Origin: Trebonia sp963759545
Lineage (GTDB): Bacteria > Actinomycetota > Actinomycetes > Streptosporangiales > Streptosporangiaceae
Reading direction: 5' to 3'
NCBI GenBank assembly: GCA_963759545.1
Contig: CAVXAB010000006.1
Coordinates: 186,001-250,000, forward strand
Length of the DNA: 64,000 nt
Program-made: the position numbers and the translations under genes
Shown here: in pieces, positions 17,635-27,908 of the stretch
Layout: each line of letters opens with the position of its first letter
Position numbering within the stretch: the stretch's first letter is position 1
Notes under the pieces: generated by a model
The model's database searches: none
What the model was told of the DNA's origin: nothing
What the model saw: only the letters and a program-made list of their open reading frames with translations

Positions 17635-18315
17635 TCAGTCGGTCACCCTGATGCCCAGGTGGCTGGCGAGCAGCGGCGCGAGGGTCATCAGTTGCAGGGA
17701 GTCGATCCTGGTGCCGCTCAGGCAGTCGTAGCCCGCCTTGATCCCCGGCGCGTCCGCGGAGCCAAGCCGCGCGCCGCGCAGGTCGACGTCCTTGCACTCG
17801 ACGCGGGTGAAGTCGGCGCCAACCAGCGTGCTCCCCGCGAACCGCACCTTCGAGAGCTTCGCCGAGCCGAAGTCGACGTCGCGCAGCACGCAGTCCTCGA
17901 AGGCCACGTCGGTCAGCTTGCAGTCGCGGAAGTTGACCGAGTCCAGCTTGCAGCCGCGGAACAGCACGCGCCTGCCCACGCACGAGAAGGCTTGCACCCC
18001 GGCGAACACGCACCCGCTGAACCAGACGTCGGTCAGCGACGACTGGGCCAGGTCGACGGCCACGAGCCGCGTCTCGCCGAACCACACGTCGGACAGCCTG
18101 GCCCGGCGCAGCCGTCCGCCGTCGAACCCGGTGCCGGTGAACGCGCACTCGGTGAACCGCGCGCCGCTGGCGTCGGCGTCTTGGCCAGTGGACCCGGAGA
18201 ACAGCACGCGGTCGTAGTCGCCGTCGATCTCGAGGCCGGGGGAACCGTCGCCGTCGGGCAGTGGCCGCAATTCCGACGCGAATTGAAGATCGTCCACCGT
18301 TGTTGGTGACTTCAC
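17635..18315 (-). CDS. Pentapeptide-repeat protein
   Basis: A 226-residue protein built mostly of pentapeptide repeats of the A(D/N)LxX kind from about residue 45 to 195 (SDVWFGETRLVAVDLAQSSLTDVWF, VLFRGCKLDSVNFRDCKLTDV), expected to form a right-handed quadrilateral beta-helix. There is no signal peptide. Some members protect DNA gyrase from inhibitors by mimicking DNA, but most have no known role. It converges on murD2 with 3 nt between the stops and diverges from the deazaflavin reductase gene. Confidence 0.85.
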   Translation of the reverse strand: MKSPTTVDDLQFASELRPLPDGDGSPGLEIDGDYDRVLFSGSTGQDADASGARFTECAFTGTGFDGGRLRRARLSDVWFGETRLVAVDLAQSSLTDVWFSGCVFAGVQAFSCVGRRVLFRGCKLDSVNFRDCKLTDVAFEDCVLRDVDFGSAKLSKVRFAGSTLVGADFTRVECKDVDLRGARLGSADAPGIKAGYDCLSGTRIDSLQLMTLAPLLASHLGIRVTD

Positions 18316-18339
18316 GTTTCCATTCCTAAACTAAGCGTC

Positions 18340-18744
18340 ATGACAGACTTCGACATCATCGCCGAATTCCGGGCCAATGGCGGCCGGGTCGGCGGTCAGT
18401 TTCAGGGGTCCGATATCCTCCTGCTGCACCATACCGGGGCGCGCAGCGGGGTGGAGCGGGTCGCACCGCTCGCTTACCAGTGGGTAGGAGAATCGTTCGC
18501 CGTCTTTGCCGCAAAGGCCGGAGCACAGGAGAACCCAGCCTGGTTCCACAACCTGCTGGCCAACCCGGAGACCCTCGTGGAGGTGGGCGCGCGGACCGTC
18601 CCCGTCAGGGCCAGGGTCGCGCAGCCCGCCGAGCGTGATGTCATATACAGCAGGCAGCGGCAGCGCAATCCCGCCTTCGCGGGGTACGAGGTCAAGGCGG
18701 CGCCGCGCCGGATCCCGGTGGTCGTGCTTGATCCGGTTAAATGA
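18340..18744 (+). CDS. Deazaflavin (F420)-dependent nitroreductase-family protein
   Basis: 134 residues, the usual size of the DDN-like F420-binding split-barrel family. Family features are LLLHHTGARSGVERVAPLAYQ near the N-terminus, then AGAQENPAWFHNLLANPE and a C-terminal RIPVVVLDP strand. These enzymes use reduced F420 to reduce quinones or nitro compounds, but the substrate here is unknown. A stop-spanning ATGAC-N5-GTCAT dyad (18741-18755) lies between this gene and the esterase downstream and could belong to either. Confidence 0.85.
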   Translation: MTDFDIIAEFRANGGRVGGQFQGSDILLLHHTGARSGVERVAPLAYQWVGESFAVFAAKAGAQENPAWFHNLLANPETLVEVGARTVPVRARVAQPAERDVIYSRQRQRNPAFAGYEVKAAPRRIPVVVLDPVK

Positions 18745-18805
18745 CCTAAAGTCATAACAAAACCATGCCTTTCATCGCTCCACTGACGTAGCGGGAGGTC
18801 GCCCC

Positions 18806-20329
18806 ATGGGTCCAGCCGAACCCGAGGTTTCCATCACGTCCGGCCGGGTCCGGGGGCGCGTCGAGCACGGCAACGCCGTGTTCCGCGGCATACCGTTCGC
18901 GCAGCCGCCGCTCTTCGACCTGCGGTTCCAGGCGCCGGTGCCGCCGGTCCCTTGGGACGGCGTCCGCGACGCGGCCGAGTTCGGCCCGCCGTGCCCCCAG
19001 GCTGTCTTTCCCCCCGCCCGCGCCACCCCCGGTGCCCCGGGCGCTGAGGTGCCTGCGGACACGACGGGCGAGTGGCTGACCGTCAACGTGTGGACCCCGG
19101 ACCCGGCGGCGCGCACGCTCCCGGTCATGGTCTGGATTCACGGCGGCGCGTACCTGTTCGGCGCGGGCGGTCCCGGCTACGACGGCACGCCGTTCGCGAG
19201 CGCCGGCGCGGTCTTCGTCTCCTGCAATTACCGCCTGGGCATGGAGGGCTTCGCCCAGATCGCCGGGGCGCCCGCCAACCGGGGCCTGCTTGACGCCGTC
19301 GCGGCGCTGCGCTGGGTCAGGGACAACATCGAAAGGTTCGGCGGCGATCCGGGCAACGTGACCGTCTTCGGCGAGTCGGCGGGCGCTGGCGTGATCTCCG
19401 CGCTGCTCGCGCTGGACGAGGCGAAGGGCCTGTTCAAGCGGGCGATCGCGCAGTCGGTGCCCGGCACGTTCTTCAGCACCGAGCTTGCGGGCCGGATCAC
19501 CGAGGCGATCGCCGCCACCGCCGGGCTGCCCGCCGATTACCAGGCGCTGCGCGAGGCCGACCCGATGCGCCTGGTCGCGGCCCAGATGGACGTCACGGCA
19601 CGGATGACGGAGTTCCTTGACTGGGGCCCCGTGCGGATCACCGACACCCCGTTCTCCCCGGTCATCGACGGCGAGGTGCTGACCCGCACCCCGTGGCGGG
19701 CGCTTGTGTCCGGCGCGGCGCGCGACGTGGAACTGCTGACCGGCCACAACAGGGACGAGTACCGCCTGTTCATCGCGGCCAAAGGCAGGCTCGGCACGAT
19801 CACGGACGACGAGGCGGGCACGGTCCTCGACTACTTCGCCCCAGCACCCGACGGGCCGGCCGGGTACCGGAAGGCGTACCCCAACGCGGACGCGGGCGGC
19901 CTGTTCGAGGTCGCCTTCTCCGACTGGCTGTTCCGCATGCCGACCCTGCACCTGGCCCAGGCGCACGCGATGTCCGGCGGCACGACGTACCTGTACGAAC
20001 TGACGGCGCAGGCCCCCGGGGGACCGTTCGGCGCCTGCCACGCGCTCGACATTCCGCTCGTCTTCGGCGACTACAGCGAGCGCGGCAGCCTGTCGCTGAC
20101 GGGCACCAAGCCGCCCGCCGAGTTCGTCACGCTCGGCGACCTGATGCGCCGCGAGTGGCTCAGCTTCGCGAACTGCGGCCAGCCCGGCTGGGCGCCGTAC
20201 GGCACGGGGCACCGCACGACGCGCGTCTACGACCTGCAGCCGGACGTCCGCTCCTATCCGGAAGAGGCGTCGATGCACCTATGGGAGCGGCACATGTTCG
20301 ACGCGCTAACCCTGCCCGAGGCGCTGTAG
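18806..20329 (+). CDS. Type-B carboxylesterase
   Basis: A 507-residue alpha/beta hydrolase that cleaves carboxylic esters. It starts with the family opening SGRVRGRVEHGNAVFRGIPFAQPP. The oxyanion-hole motif is WIHGGAYLFGAG, the nucleophile elbow is VFGESAGAG (Ser), and the catalytic His is expected in GACHALDIPLVFG. No signal peptide is present, so it is intracellular. GGGAGG lies about 10 nt before ATG 18806. It converges on dinG with a 24-bp overlap of 3' ends. The natural substrate is unknown. Confidence 0.92.
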   Translation: MGPAEPEVSITSGRVRGRVEHGNAVFRGIPFAQPPLFDLRFQAPVPPVPWDGVRDAAEFGPPCPQAVFPPARATPGAPGAEVPADTTGEWLTVNVWTPDPAARTLPVMVWIHGGAYLFGAGGPGYDGTPFASAGAVFVSCNYRLGMEGFAQIAGAPANRGLLDAVAALRWVRDNIERFGGDPGNVTVFGESAGAGVISALLALDEAKGLFKRAIAQSVPGTFFSTELAGRITEAIAATAGLPADYQALREADPMRLVAAQMDVTARMTEFLDWGPVRITDTPFSPVIDGEVLTRTPWRALVSGAARDVELLTGHNRDEYRLFIAAKGRLGTITDDEAGTVLDYFAPAPDGPAGYRKAYPNADAGGLFEVAFSDWLFRMPTLHLAQAHAMSGGTTYLYELTAQAPGGPFGACHALDIPLVFGDYSERGSLSLTGTKPPAEFVTLGDLMRREWLSFANCGQPGWAPYGTGHRTTRVYDLQPDVRSYPEEASMHLWERHMFDALTLPEAL

Positions 20330-22355
20330 GGCGCCGCGGACCACCTGCGGGTCCGTCGTCTGCCAGAACGGCGGCAGCGACGCCCGCAGGTACTCTCCGT
20401 ACCGCTTGGTGACGAGCCTTGGGTCGAGGATCGCGACGACGCCGCGGTCGTCCATGGACCGCAGCAGCCGCCCCGCGCCCTGCGCGAGCAGCAGGGCGGC
20501 GTGGTTCGCGGACACCTCCATGAAGCCGGACCCGCCGCGCGCGTCCGCCGCCCGGGTGCGCGCGGACGCGAGCGGGTCGTCTGGCCGGGGGAACGGGATC
20601 CGGTCGATGACCACGAGCCGCAGCGAGGGCCCGGGCACGTCCACTCCCTGCCACAAGGACAGCGTCCCGAAAAGGCAGGTCGGCTCGTCGGCGGCGAACT
20701 CCTTCACCAGCTGCATGGTGGAGTCGTCGCCCTGGCAGAGCACCGGGTAGGTGAGCGACTCGCGCATCGCGGCGGCGGCCGCCTTGGCCGCCCGCATGGA
20801 AGAGAACAGCCCGAGTGTCCGGCCGCCGGCCGCCTTGATCAGCTCCCAGAGCTCTTCCAGGTACTCGGGCGGCAGCCCGTCGCGCGACGGCGGCGGCAGG
20901 TGCTTGGCGACGTAGAGTATGCCGCTGCGCCCGTGCGCGAACGGCGAGCCGACGTCGATGCCCGGCCCACTCGGTGCCGATGGCGCTTGCGTCCAGGCCC
21001 CACTGACGGGCGAGGGGGGTGAAGGATCCCCCCAGGGTGAGCGTGGCCGAGGTGAGCACGACCGTCTTGTCCGCGAACAGGTGCTCGGCCAGCACCTCGC
21101 CGACCTCGAGCGGCGCGACGTGCAGCGAGGCGGGCCTGGTGTTGTCCGCCCAGTCATCCGGCCGGTCCAGCCAGACGACTTCCTCGCGTTCGCTGATGGG
21201 CTGGTCGAAGGCGGTGATCATCCGGTCGGCCACGACCGCGAGCTCCTCGAGGCTGACGAGCGCGGTCTGCGCGGCGGTGACCTCGGCGGGATCGGCGTCG
21301 TCGTCCTTCGCGGAGGCGATCTTCCGCACCTGGGCCGCGCAGGCCACGGCGGCGTCACGCAGCGCGGCGAGGGTCGCGGCGAGGCCCTGGTCGAGCTGGT
21401 CCATCCGGCCGCCGGGCAGGGTGGCGAGCAGCGGCGTCAGCGCGTTGCCCGCCTCGGAAAGCCGCGCGATCTCCGCCTCGTCGGCGAGCCGCCCGGTCCG
21501 CCGCACGGCGAAGTCGATCGCGTAGGCGGACAGCTCGCCGGTGGCCACCGAGGTGACCCGGTCGACGAGCTCGTGCGCCTCGTCGACGATCACGACGCGG
21601 TGCTCGGGCAGGATGCCGCCCTCGCCGAGCGTGTCGATGGCGAGCAGCGCGTGGTTGGTGACCACGACGTCGGACTCGGCGGCCATCCGCCTGGCCCGCT
21701 CGGAGAAGCACTGGATACCGAATGGGCAGCGGCCAGGCCCGAGGCACTCGCGCGCCGTCACCGCGACCTGCCGCCACGCCTGGTCGGGCACGCCGGGGAC
21801 GATCTCGTCCCTGTCCCCGGTGGTGGTGGACGCGGCCCACTGGTGCAGCCGCTTGATGTGCGCGCCGAGCTGGCTGGCGTGCGGCGCGTCGAACAGGGAG
21901 TCCTGCTCGTCCTCGGGCCCGTTGCGCAGCTTGTTGAGGCACAGGTAGTTGTTGCGCCCCTTGAGGATGGCGAACTCCGGCGTGCGCCCGAGCGGCCCGC
22001 GCAGCGCGTCGGCCAGCCGCGGCAGGTCGCGGTCAACGAGCTGGCGCTGCAGGGCGATGGTGGCCGTGGAGACGACGACGGGACCGCGTTTGTTGGCGGC
22101 CAGCTGCATGGCGGGCACCAGGTAGGCCAGCGACTTGCCCGTCCCCGTGCCTGCCTGCACGGCGAGGTGCGTGCCGTCGGTCACCGAGTCCCAGACGGCC
22201 TGGGCCATGACGGTCTGACCCGACCGCTCCGTTCCGCCGATGGCACTGACGGCGGTGGCGAGGAGCGCCTGGACGGGTGACTCGGGAACCGGGGATTGCT
22301 CCGCCGGGACGCCCGCAGTGATGGAGGGTGCCTGAGAAGTGCTGGCCACGAACAC
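20306..22355 (-). CDS. dinG: DinG-family ATP-dependent DNA helicase (frame change near 20960)
   Basis: An XPD/DinG-like superfamily 2 helicase. Walker A is QAGTGTGKSLAYLVPA, and VVSTATIALQRQL follows. Four Cys suggest the Fe-S cluster site (YLCLNK, TARECLGPGRCPFGIQCF). The DEAH box is VDEAHELVD, and the C-terminal motor has VLTSATLTLGGSF, FGTLSLWQGVDVPG and QGAGRLLRS. The break near 20960 joins IGTEWAG to IDVGSPFAHG. The start is GTG 22355 or GTG 22349. It is divergent from the gamma-carbonic anhydrase gene, with only about 13 nt between starts. Confidence 0.92.
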
Positions 22356-22368
22356 GAGACGCTACCCT

Positions 22369-22894
22369 ATGGCAGTGTCAATTTATGCCCTGGATGAGGA
22401 CGAGCCGGAGATCGACGAGCTGGCCTATGTCGCGCCTGATGCGGTTGTTATCGGACGGGTGAAGATCGGCCCAGAGGCCTCGGTCTGGCCGGGCGCGGTG
22501 CTGCGCGGTGACCACGGCTACATCTCCGTCGGCGCCCGCACGTCGGTGCAGGACGGCACGATCGTGCACTGCACCGCCCAGTGGCCGACGGTCATCGGCG
22601 CGGACTGCGTGGTCGGCCACAACGCGCACCTCGAGGGATGCGTCATCGAGCCCGGCTGCCTGATCGGCTCGGGCAGCATCGCGCTGAACGGCGTGGTGGT
22701 CGGCAGGGGCTCGATCGTCGCCGCCGGCGCCGTGGTACCCGAGGGCTTCAAGGTCCCGCCAGGTTCACTGGTCGCCGGCGTCCCTGCCACGATCAAGCGC
22801 TCCGAACGTGGACACCACCTGGACCGAGGGCGCCGTCCAGACCTACATCACCACGGCGAATCACCACAGGACCGGCCTGCGCCGCATCGGCTAG
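22369..22894 (+). CDS. Gamma-carbonic anhydrase-like hexapeptide protein (frame change near 22805)
   Basis: A left-handed beta-helix protein of about 175 residues. Hexapeptide repeats run from AYVAPDAVVIGRVKIG to SIVAAGAVVPEGFKVPPGSLVAGVPA. The zinc-site histidines of the family appear in HCTAQW and VVGHNAHLEG, and GCLIGSGSIALNG follows. Members are gamma-carbonic anhydrases or close relatives without shown activity. Near 22805 the frame changes; the restored end reads VDTTWTEGAVQTYITTANHH...RRIG and stops at TAG 22892-22894. This stop shares the palindrome CTAG with the stop of the converging regulator. Confidence 0.88.
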
Positions 22895-23430
22895 ACGATC
22901 TTCAGCTCCTCGGCGGGCGAGTTGCCTGGAACGAGCAGGCGCTCAAGTATCGCCAGCTCCGCCGGGCTCAGCTCGGCGAGCCGCCTGAGCAGCCGCATGA
23001 TCACCCGGTCGGCGAGCTCGTCGTAGTCGATGACCGCCGGGAAGGCGACCGGGACCGCCGGCAGGGCGGCGTCATCCGCCCGGACCGGTTCGGCGCCAAG
23101 CCGGGCGGCGGGCTGAGCGGACAGCGTGATCCGGTAGGTCCGCTTGCCGCGCACCTCCCTGTTGATCAGGCCGTCGCGCTCCATGCCGGAAAGCAGCTGC
23201 GCGAACGCCACGCTTGACCCCGGGTAACCGACGGCCTCCGACAGCCTGGTGCTGGCCATCCCTCCTCCGTCGGCGACCTCGGCGACGAGCGCGAGGTGCG
23301 CGATGATCCGGTCCCTGGTGCCGACGGCTCGTCGCCGCACGGCAGTGCGTCTTGTGTCAGCACGCGAAGTCCTCGACACTGCGGTTGCTTCCCCCACCAA
23401 GCTCTCCCTACCCGATGGCCCCGACGGCAC
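22891..23430 (-). CDS. Winged-helix-type transcriptional regulator
   Basis: 179 residues. Residues about 37-105 look like a winged helix-turn-helix: TRDRIIAHLALVAEVADGGGMASTRLSEAVGYPGSSVAFAQLLSGMERDGLI followed by a wing REVRGKRTYRITLS. The C-terminal part has a helical stretch (DYDELADRVIMRLLRRLAELSPAELAILERLL). I do not recognise the exact family. The upstream 316 bp contain no other gene and probably hold its promoter. The target is unknown. Confidence 0.65.
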   Translation of the reverse strand: MPSGPSGRESLVGEATAVSRTSRADTRRTAVRRRAVGTRDRIIAHLALVAEVADGGGMASTRLSEAVGYPGSSVAFAQLLSGMERDGLINREVRGKRTYRITLSAQPAARLGAEPVRADDAALPAVPVAFPAVIDYDELADRVIMRLLRRLAELSPAELAILERLLVPGNSPAEELKIV

Positions 23431-23746
23431 CCACCTGCCGTCAAGATGATAGTAAGGCCTGACCTGCCGATATATACGTAGGAATAGCGCTCTCGCAGGC
23501 TGAGAGGCGAATCAGTCAGGAAAAGGGCCCCCGTGACCGGGAACGTTATCATTCCGCGCTCGTGTTGATAGGTGCGGCGGGTAAGAGTCACGCGGACAGG
23601 GCGAAGCGGCGATCGGGTCGTCGCGCCTGTCCGCCGGGCGGCCTGGGCGCGGTTACTGTTAGACAGCCAAGGGAAGGGGAGACCCCCGAAACTCGCCGGA
23701 CAACCCAGGGGCAGCAGCGATTATGAGTGCAGTGGTATAGAGCGCC
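23431..23746. other. 316-bp divergent intergenic region
   Basis: It lies between the start of the winged-helix regulator and the EamA permease. An AT-richer block (GATATATACGTAGGAATAGC, about 23467-23486) could hold a promoter. No gene or clear repeat was recognised. Confidence 0.5.
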
Positions 23747-24617
23747 GTGGACGTCGACGTCAGCCTCGACTACGGGCTCACGCTGCTGGCCGCGCTGCTG
23801 ATCGGCACCGGCTTCGTGCTGCAGCAGAACGCGGCGCAGCGCGAGCCCGCCTCGCGGTTCCTGTCCCTGCGGCTGATCACGGACCTGCTGCAAGCCAGCC
23901 CCGCTGGCTGGCGGGCATCGCCTGCATGATCGGCGGCCAGGTCCTCGCCGCCTGGTCGATCGGGAACCTGTCGCTCGCGTTCGTGGAGCCGCTGCTCACC
24001 ACGAACCTCGTCTTCGCCCTGGTCCTCGCCGTGCCGATCGCCAAGGCGACGCTCAGGTTCTGGGAGATCTTCGGCGCGGTGGTGCTGTGCCTGGGGGTGG
24101 CGCTGCTTTCCGCGGCGCGGTCGGCGAAGCCCATCGGCCTGTCGTTCGGCTCGGTGTCGCACTGGCCGGCCGCCGCGGTGATCGCGGCGATCGCGTTCGC
24201 GGCCGTGCACGCCGGGCGCAGGCATCCAGGCCGGCCGCGGGCGATGCTGACCGGGATGGCCGCGGGGCTCGTGTTCGGCATTCAGGACGCGCTGACCAGG
24301 CAGACGCTGCAGATCCTCAACTCGAACGGCGCCGGCGCGGTGTTCACCACGTGGGCGCCGTACGCGCTCGTCGGCGCGGGCGCGATCGGCATCTGGCTGA
24401 TGCAGAGCGCGTTCAACTCCGGCCCGCTCCCGCTGTCGCTCCCGGCCATTTCGGCGGGGGAGCCCCTGGTCGGGATCCTCCTCGGCGTGCTCGTCTTCGG
24501 TGACCGCATCCAGATCGCCCGGGGGAACTGGCGCTGCAGGCGGGCGGCATCTTCGCCCTTATCGTCGGCGTGATCTTGGTTGGCCGCGCCCCGGCGCTGT
24601 CCCAGCTGCGCGGCTGA
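23747..24617 (+). CDS. EamA/DMT-family permease (frame changes near 23900 and 24525)
   Basis: A drug/metabolite-type transporter of about 290 residues with 9-10 hydrophobic helices: GLTLLAALLIGTGFVLQQNAAQ, CMIGGQVLAAWSIGNLSLAFVEPLLTTNLVFAL, EIFGAVVLCLGVALL, and the end FALIVGVILVGRAPALSQLRG. Characteristic proline motifs are EPLLTTNLVFALVLA and the duplicated-half SLPAISAGEPLVGILLGVLVFGDR. The start is GTG 23747. Two single-base indels explain the breaks. It is a paralogue of the truncated permease at 1-438. Substrate unknown. Confidence 0.85.
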
Positions 24618-25132
24618 CCCCGCCAAGCCTGCCGCACATCGCGGGCAGCCTCCCGACCCTCCCGTCCTCTGCCGACCTCTGCCGTCCCTGCCGATCCCGT
24701 CCCGGGCCTGACCGGCAGGCGCTCCGCCGACGACGACCAGGCGGACAAGGACCAGGCACACGGACCAGCCGCCTACGCCAGCGGAGACGCCCGCCGCGCG
24801 GCAACGGCGACGCGCCCGCAACGTCGACGGCCAATGCGCAGCGGCGCACCAATGGCAACGGACCTACACCTGGCCGACGTCGTCCACCCGGTGACGCAAA
24901 TCGCGCGGGCGAGGACCCGTTCAACGGCCACCCGTCGCCCGAGCCTGGCCCGACCGCCGCGACACGCAGCCGGCCGACGGGCCGCCGACCAGCCCAACCG
25001 CCAGGCGCAATCGAACGGAATTTTCATGACCATGTGGATCCGCGACAGGCTGCGCGACAGGGCGGCGCGACACGCGACGACAGGGCGTCGGCAGGGCGGT
25101 GCGGCAGGGCGACGACGGTCGCGGCGAAGACG
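24618..25132. other. 515-bp intergenic region between converging genes
   Basis: It lies between the stop of the EamA permease and the stop of ctaG. Most of it is GC-rich, low-complexity sequence without a recognisable protein. It holds a degenerate half copy of the family A element (25009-25042). No clear terminator hairpin was seen. Confidence 0.6.
25009..25042 (+). repeat. Family A element, degenerate half copy
   Basis: The leader AATCGAACGGAATTTT (25009-25024) and the left arm CATGACCATGTGGATCCG match family A copies at 14324 and 36791 (inverted) with a few changes. The right arm of the palindrome is missing; the sequence continues as CGACAGGCTGCGCGACAGG. Confidence 0.7.
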
Positions 25133-26042
25133 CTAGCGGGGGGCGCGCGCCGTCCAGGAGCGGGACGTCGCCGCGCGGCTGCCGGAGCGGACGAACCGGT
25201 CGAGCGCCGTCCCGATCCCGGTCTCGTCGCTGAGCAGCTTCCTGATCGTGATGATCATCGTGGGCAGCGCCCAGAAGTCACCGCACACCCACAGGATGGC
25301 CGCGCCGATCTGCTGGTCGGCGAACGCCGGCAGCGTCACGCCTGGCACGTGGTCGTACGGCGCGTAGATGGAGTGGTTCGCGAAGATCGACAGCGCCATC
25401 GCGATGAAGATCATGACGACGTTGGTGGCGAGCAGCGCCGCGGCCCGGCCGAGCAGCGGCATCCGCGACCGGAAGGGCGGCGAGGGGATGAACTGCAGCC
25501 AGAACAGCACGCCGGTCGCGAAGAACGACCCGTGCTCAAGCCAGATGTGCACGGCGGAGTTGTCCGCCGCCAGGTCGAAGGCCGCCGGGATGTGCCACAC
25601 GACCATCGCGAGGTTGAACAGCACCACCGCGACCACCGGCCCGGTCAGGAAGGTGAAGGCGGCGCGCAGCGGGCGCGACCAGTCGCCTGCCAGCACCGAT
25701 CGCGTCACCGCCTGCCCCGAGCGCCCTGGCAGCCCGTCGAGCAGCGGCTGGCCGGGCGCGCCGGCGACGACGAGCGACGGCGCGGCGAACATCAGCAGCA
25801 GGTGCTGCACCATGTGCACCATGAAGTAGGAGTCGGACCAGTAGTCAATCGGCGAGTCAACGGCAAGCAGCAGGACGCCAAGCCCCGCGTAGAACCACAG
25901 CGACCGGATCCGCCGCTCCCGCGTCCGCTCCGGCCTGTGACCGCTTGGCCAGCCGGTACAGCCCGGTCTCGTGCCAGGCGACCACGACCGCCACGACGAT
26001 GACGAACGGGTCGAACGACCAGTTATCAAGGATGTAGTGCAT
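25133..26042 (-). CDS. ctaG: CtaG-type cytochrome c oxidase assembly membrane protein (frame change near 25945)
   Basis: About 300 residues with seven hydrophobic segments of the caa3_CtaG family: MHYILDNWSFDPFVIVVAVVVAWHETGLY, then LWFYAGLGVLLLAVDSPIDYWSDSYFMVHMVQHLLLMFAAP, FNLAMVVWHIPAAFD and IYAPYDHVPGV. Members help load copper into cytochrome oxidase; conserved His in MVHMVQH and VWHIP fit metal handling. ATG 26042 opens the first part, and the frame changes near 25945 within RLAKRSQ/PERTRERR. It is the last gene of the minus-strand copper/thiol cluster, 11 nt after the lipoprotein stop. Confidence 0.88.
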
Positions 26043-26053
26043 GAAACCCCGAT

Positions 26054-27225
26054 CTAACTGGATGAGCCGTCCTGAACAGGAACGGTGATCGCCTGAACCC
26101 TTGACCACACGGTTGCCCTGGGTGCCAGCCGCCACACCGTCAGCGTCGTCCCCGACACGGCGAGCGCGTCGATGGCGCCGTCCGGCCCGGAGGCAAGCAC
26201 CGTGGTGTGCGCGGGCACGGGCGGCAGCAGCAGCCATTGCGGCCCCCCGGGCGTCGTCCCGAGGCGCGCTGATCGTCGCGGCCCGCCCGCCGGACAGCAG
26301 CACCCACGCTTCGCCGGGCTTGAGCGTGCCCGACGCGGTAATCGCACCAGGCAGCGGCAGCGACGCGGACTTGTCCCAGTTCGTCGGGACGGCGTGCAGG
26401 CGTACTTGAAAGCGGCGCGTAGGCGTACCAGCCGAACCCGCGCCACAGCGCGGCCAGACCAGACTTGCCCCGCACCAGCGCCATCCCGTCGGTAAGCCGC
26501 ACGAGCTGCCCGGAAGCCGGCAGGCTCAGCCGCTGCCAGCCCCCGCCAGGAGTGTAAGAGAACACCGCGGTGGTACCGCTGGTCCCGCAGGTGCCGCCCG
26601 CAAGCACTTCCGAGCCAGTTATCCCGAACGAGAGCGAGGTGACTCGCACGGCGCCACCGCATCCCTTGGCGGCGGGGGAGGCGGCGATGGCGCCAGGCTT
26701 GGCGAGCGTCGACCAGGTCGCCCCGGAGTCGGAGCTGGTCTCGATGGTCCCGTCGCTCAGCAGTGCGGCCAGGTGGCTGCCGACCGCGGCGAGCGCGTCG
26801 GGCGAAGCGGCCACGGCCGCGTTGATCGGCCCGCCGGTCGACCAGGAGGCGCCGCCGTTCGCCGTCTCCGCGAGCGGCGAGAACACAAGATCCTGGCTGG
26901 GCCGCACGGCGATCGTCAGCGATTTCGCCCCGCCGGCCGAGGCGACGAGCCCCCCGTTGTCCGCCACGCCCGGCGGGGTGACAAGCTTCCACGACCCCGA
27001 GTTCCCCGCCCGCGCGAACACCTCCCAGAACGCGGGATCGGCCGACATCGGCACGACCGCCCAGTCGTCAGCGGTCGTCGCGATCGAGGTAGCCATGGAG
27101 ACCGTCCCCGACGCGACGCCAGCCGCCCCCGACGCCGACGAAGCCGTCGAGGACCCGCACGCCGCGACCGCCCCGGCGGCCGCGAGCATCACGGCAGCCG
27201 CAAGCCACGGGACGGTGCGGATCAT
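26054..27225 (-). CDS. Asp-box (BNR-like) lipoprotein of the SCO1/CtaG cluster (frame changes near 26400 and 26245)
   Basis: A lipoprotein of about 390 residues: signal MIRTVPWLAAAVMLAAAGAVAAC with lipobox AVAAC. The mature part has beta-propeller features, including Asp-box motifs SSDSGATWS and a related TANGGASWS, and ends LAVSGTTLTVWRLAPRATVW...VPVQDGSSS. ATG 27225 overlaps the SCO1 stop by 4 bp (ATGA), so the two are coupled. Two frame changes interrupt the 3' half. Function unknown; its position between SCO1 and CtaG suggests a role on the outer membrane face in oxidase assembly. Confidence 0.75.
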
Positions 27226-27908
27226 GACTTGCTCATGGACTGAAGGACGGAGTCGGCCATGAGGCTGGCGAACGACGAGGTCGTCGCGGGCGTGCCGGGG
27301 CCGGGATCGTCGCTGATCTCCTGCTGCACCTTGCCGTCGGCGCCGATCACGAAGGCGAGGTCGTTGTGCGCGGCCATCGCGCCGGCGGGCAGGTTCTCGA
27401 CCTCGATGCCGTAGTGGTGCCAGACGTCCGCGAGCTGGCTGAGCGACCCGGTGAGGAAGAGCCAGTTGGGCACCTGGCCCAGGTTTTCCTGGCTGGTGAA
27501 CGCCCTGGTGTACGCGGTGGAGATGTAGGTCGGGTTGGCGACAACGGCGACCAGCTCGGTGTTGCTCGCCTTGGCGCCGAGCATCGTGTCCGCCGACCGC
27601 ATCTCCTGCGCGATGAGCGGGCAGTCGGTGGTGCACACCGGGTCGAGGAAGGTCAGCAGCACGACCTTGCCGCGCAGGCTGGCGAGGGAGACCTGCCGCC
27701 CGTCCTGACTGGTCAGCGTGAACCCGGGGGCCGGCGTGTCGGGCTGGCCGCTGGTGCCGGCGAGCGCCTGCGCGGTGATCGGGTCGGCGGTCCTGTTGAC
27801 GGAGGCGAAGGCCATCGGTGCCGCACCGACGAGGACCACGCCAAGCGCCCCCACCCCGGCGACGACCCGCATCGGCGCCCCGGCGAACGCCCGCAGCAGC
27901 CCGGGCAC
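27222..27908 (-). CDS. SCO1/SenC-family copper chaperone-like thioredoxin protein
   Basis: 229 residues as read from GTG 27908. A hydrophobic segment (MRVVAGVGALGVVLVGAAPMAFA) anchors or exports the protein. The Sco thioredoxin fold follows: APGFTLTSQDGRQVSLASLRGKVVLLTFLDPVC, with the copper-binding CxxxC as CTTDC, and a conserved His in AAHNDLAFVIGADG. Sco proteins deliver copper to the CuA or CuB site of cytochrome oxidase or keep its thiols reduced. Its frame continues upstream only to a TGA, and the preceding membrane protein runs into it without a clear stop, so a single fused protein is possible. Confidence 0.88.
   Translation of the reverse strand: MPGLLRAFAGAPMRVVAGVGALGVVLVGAAPMAFASVNRTADPITAQALAGTSGQPDTPAPGFTLTSQDGRQVSLASLRGKVVLLTFLDPVCTTDCPLIAQEMRSADTMLGAKASNTELVAVVANPTYISTAYTRAFTSQENLGQVPNWLFLTGSLSQLADVWHHYGIEVENLPAGAMAAHNDLAFVIGADGKVQQEISDDPGPGTPATTSSFASLMADSVLQSMSKS

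Noticed and set aside
20919..22280. A 453-codon plus-strand frame across dinG.
   Set aside because: Antisense to the DEAH-helicase motifs and of low-complexity composition. The same reasoning removes the long frames at 9176-10645, 18752-20278, 49241-50722 and 53206-54690.
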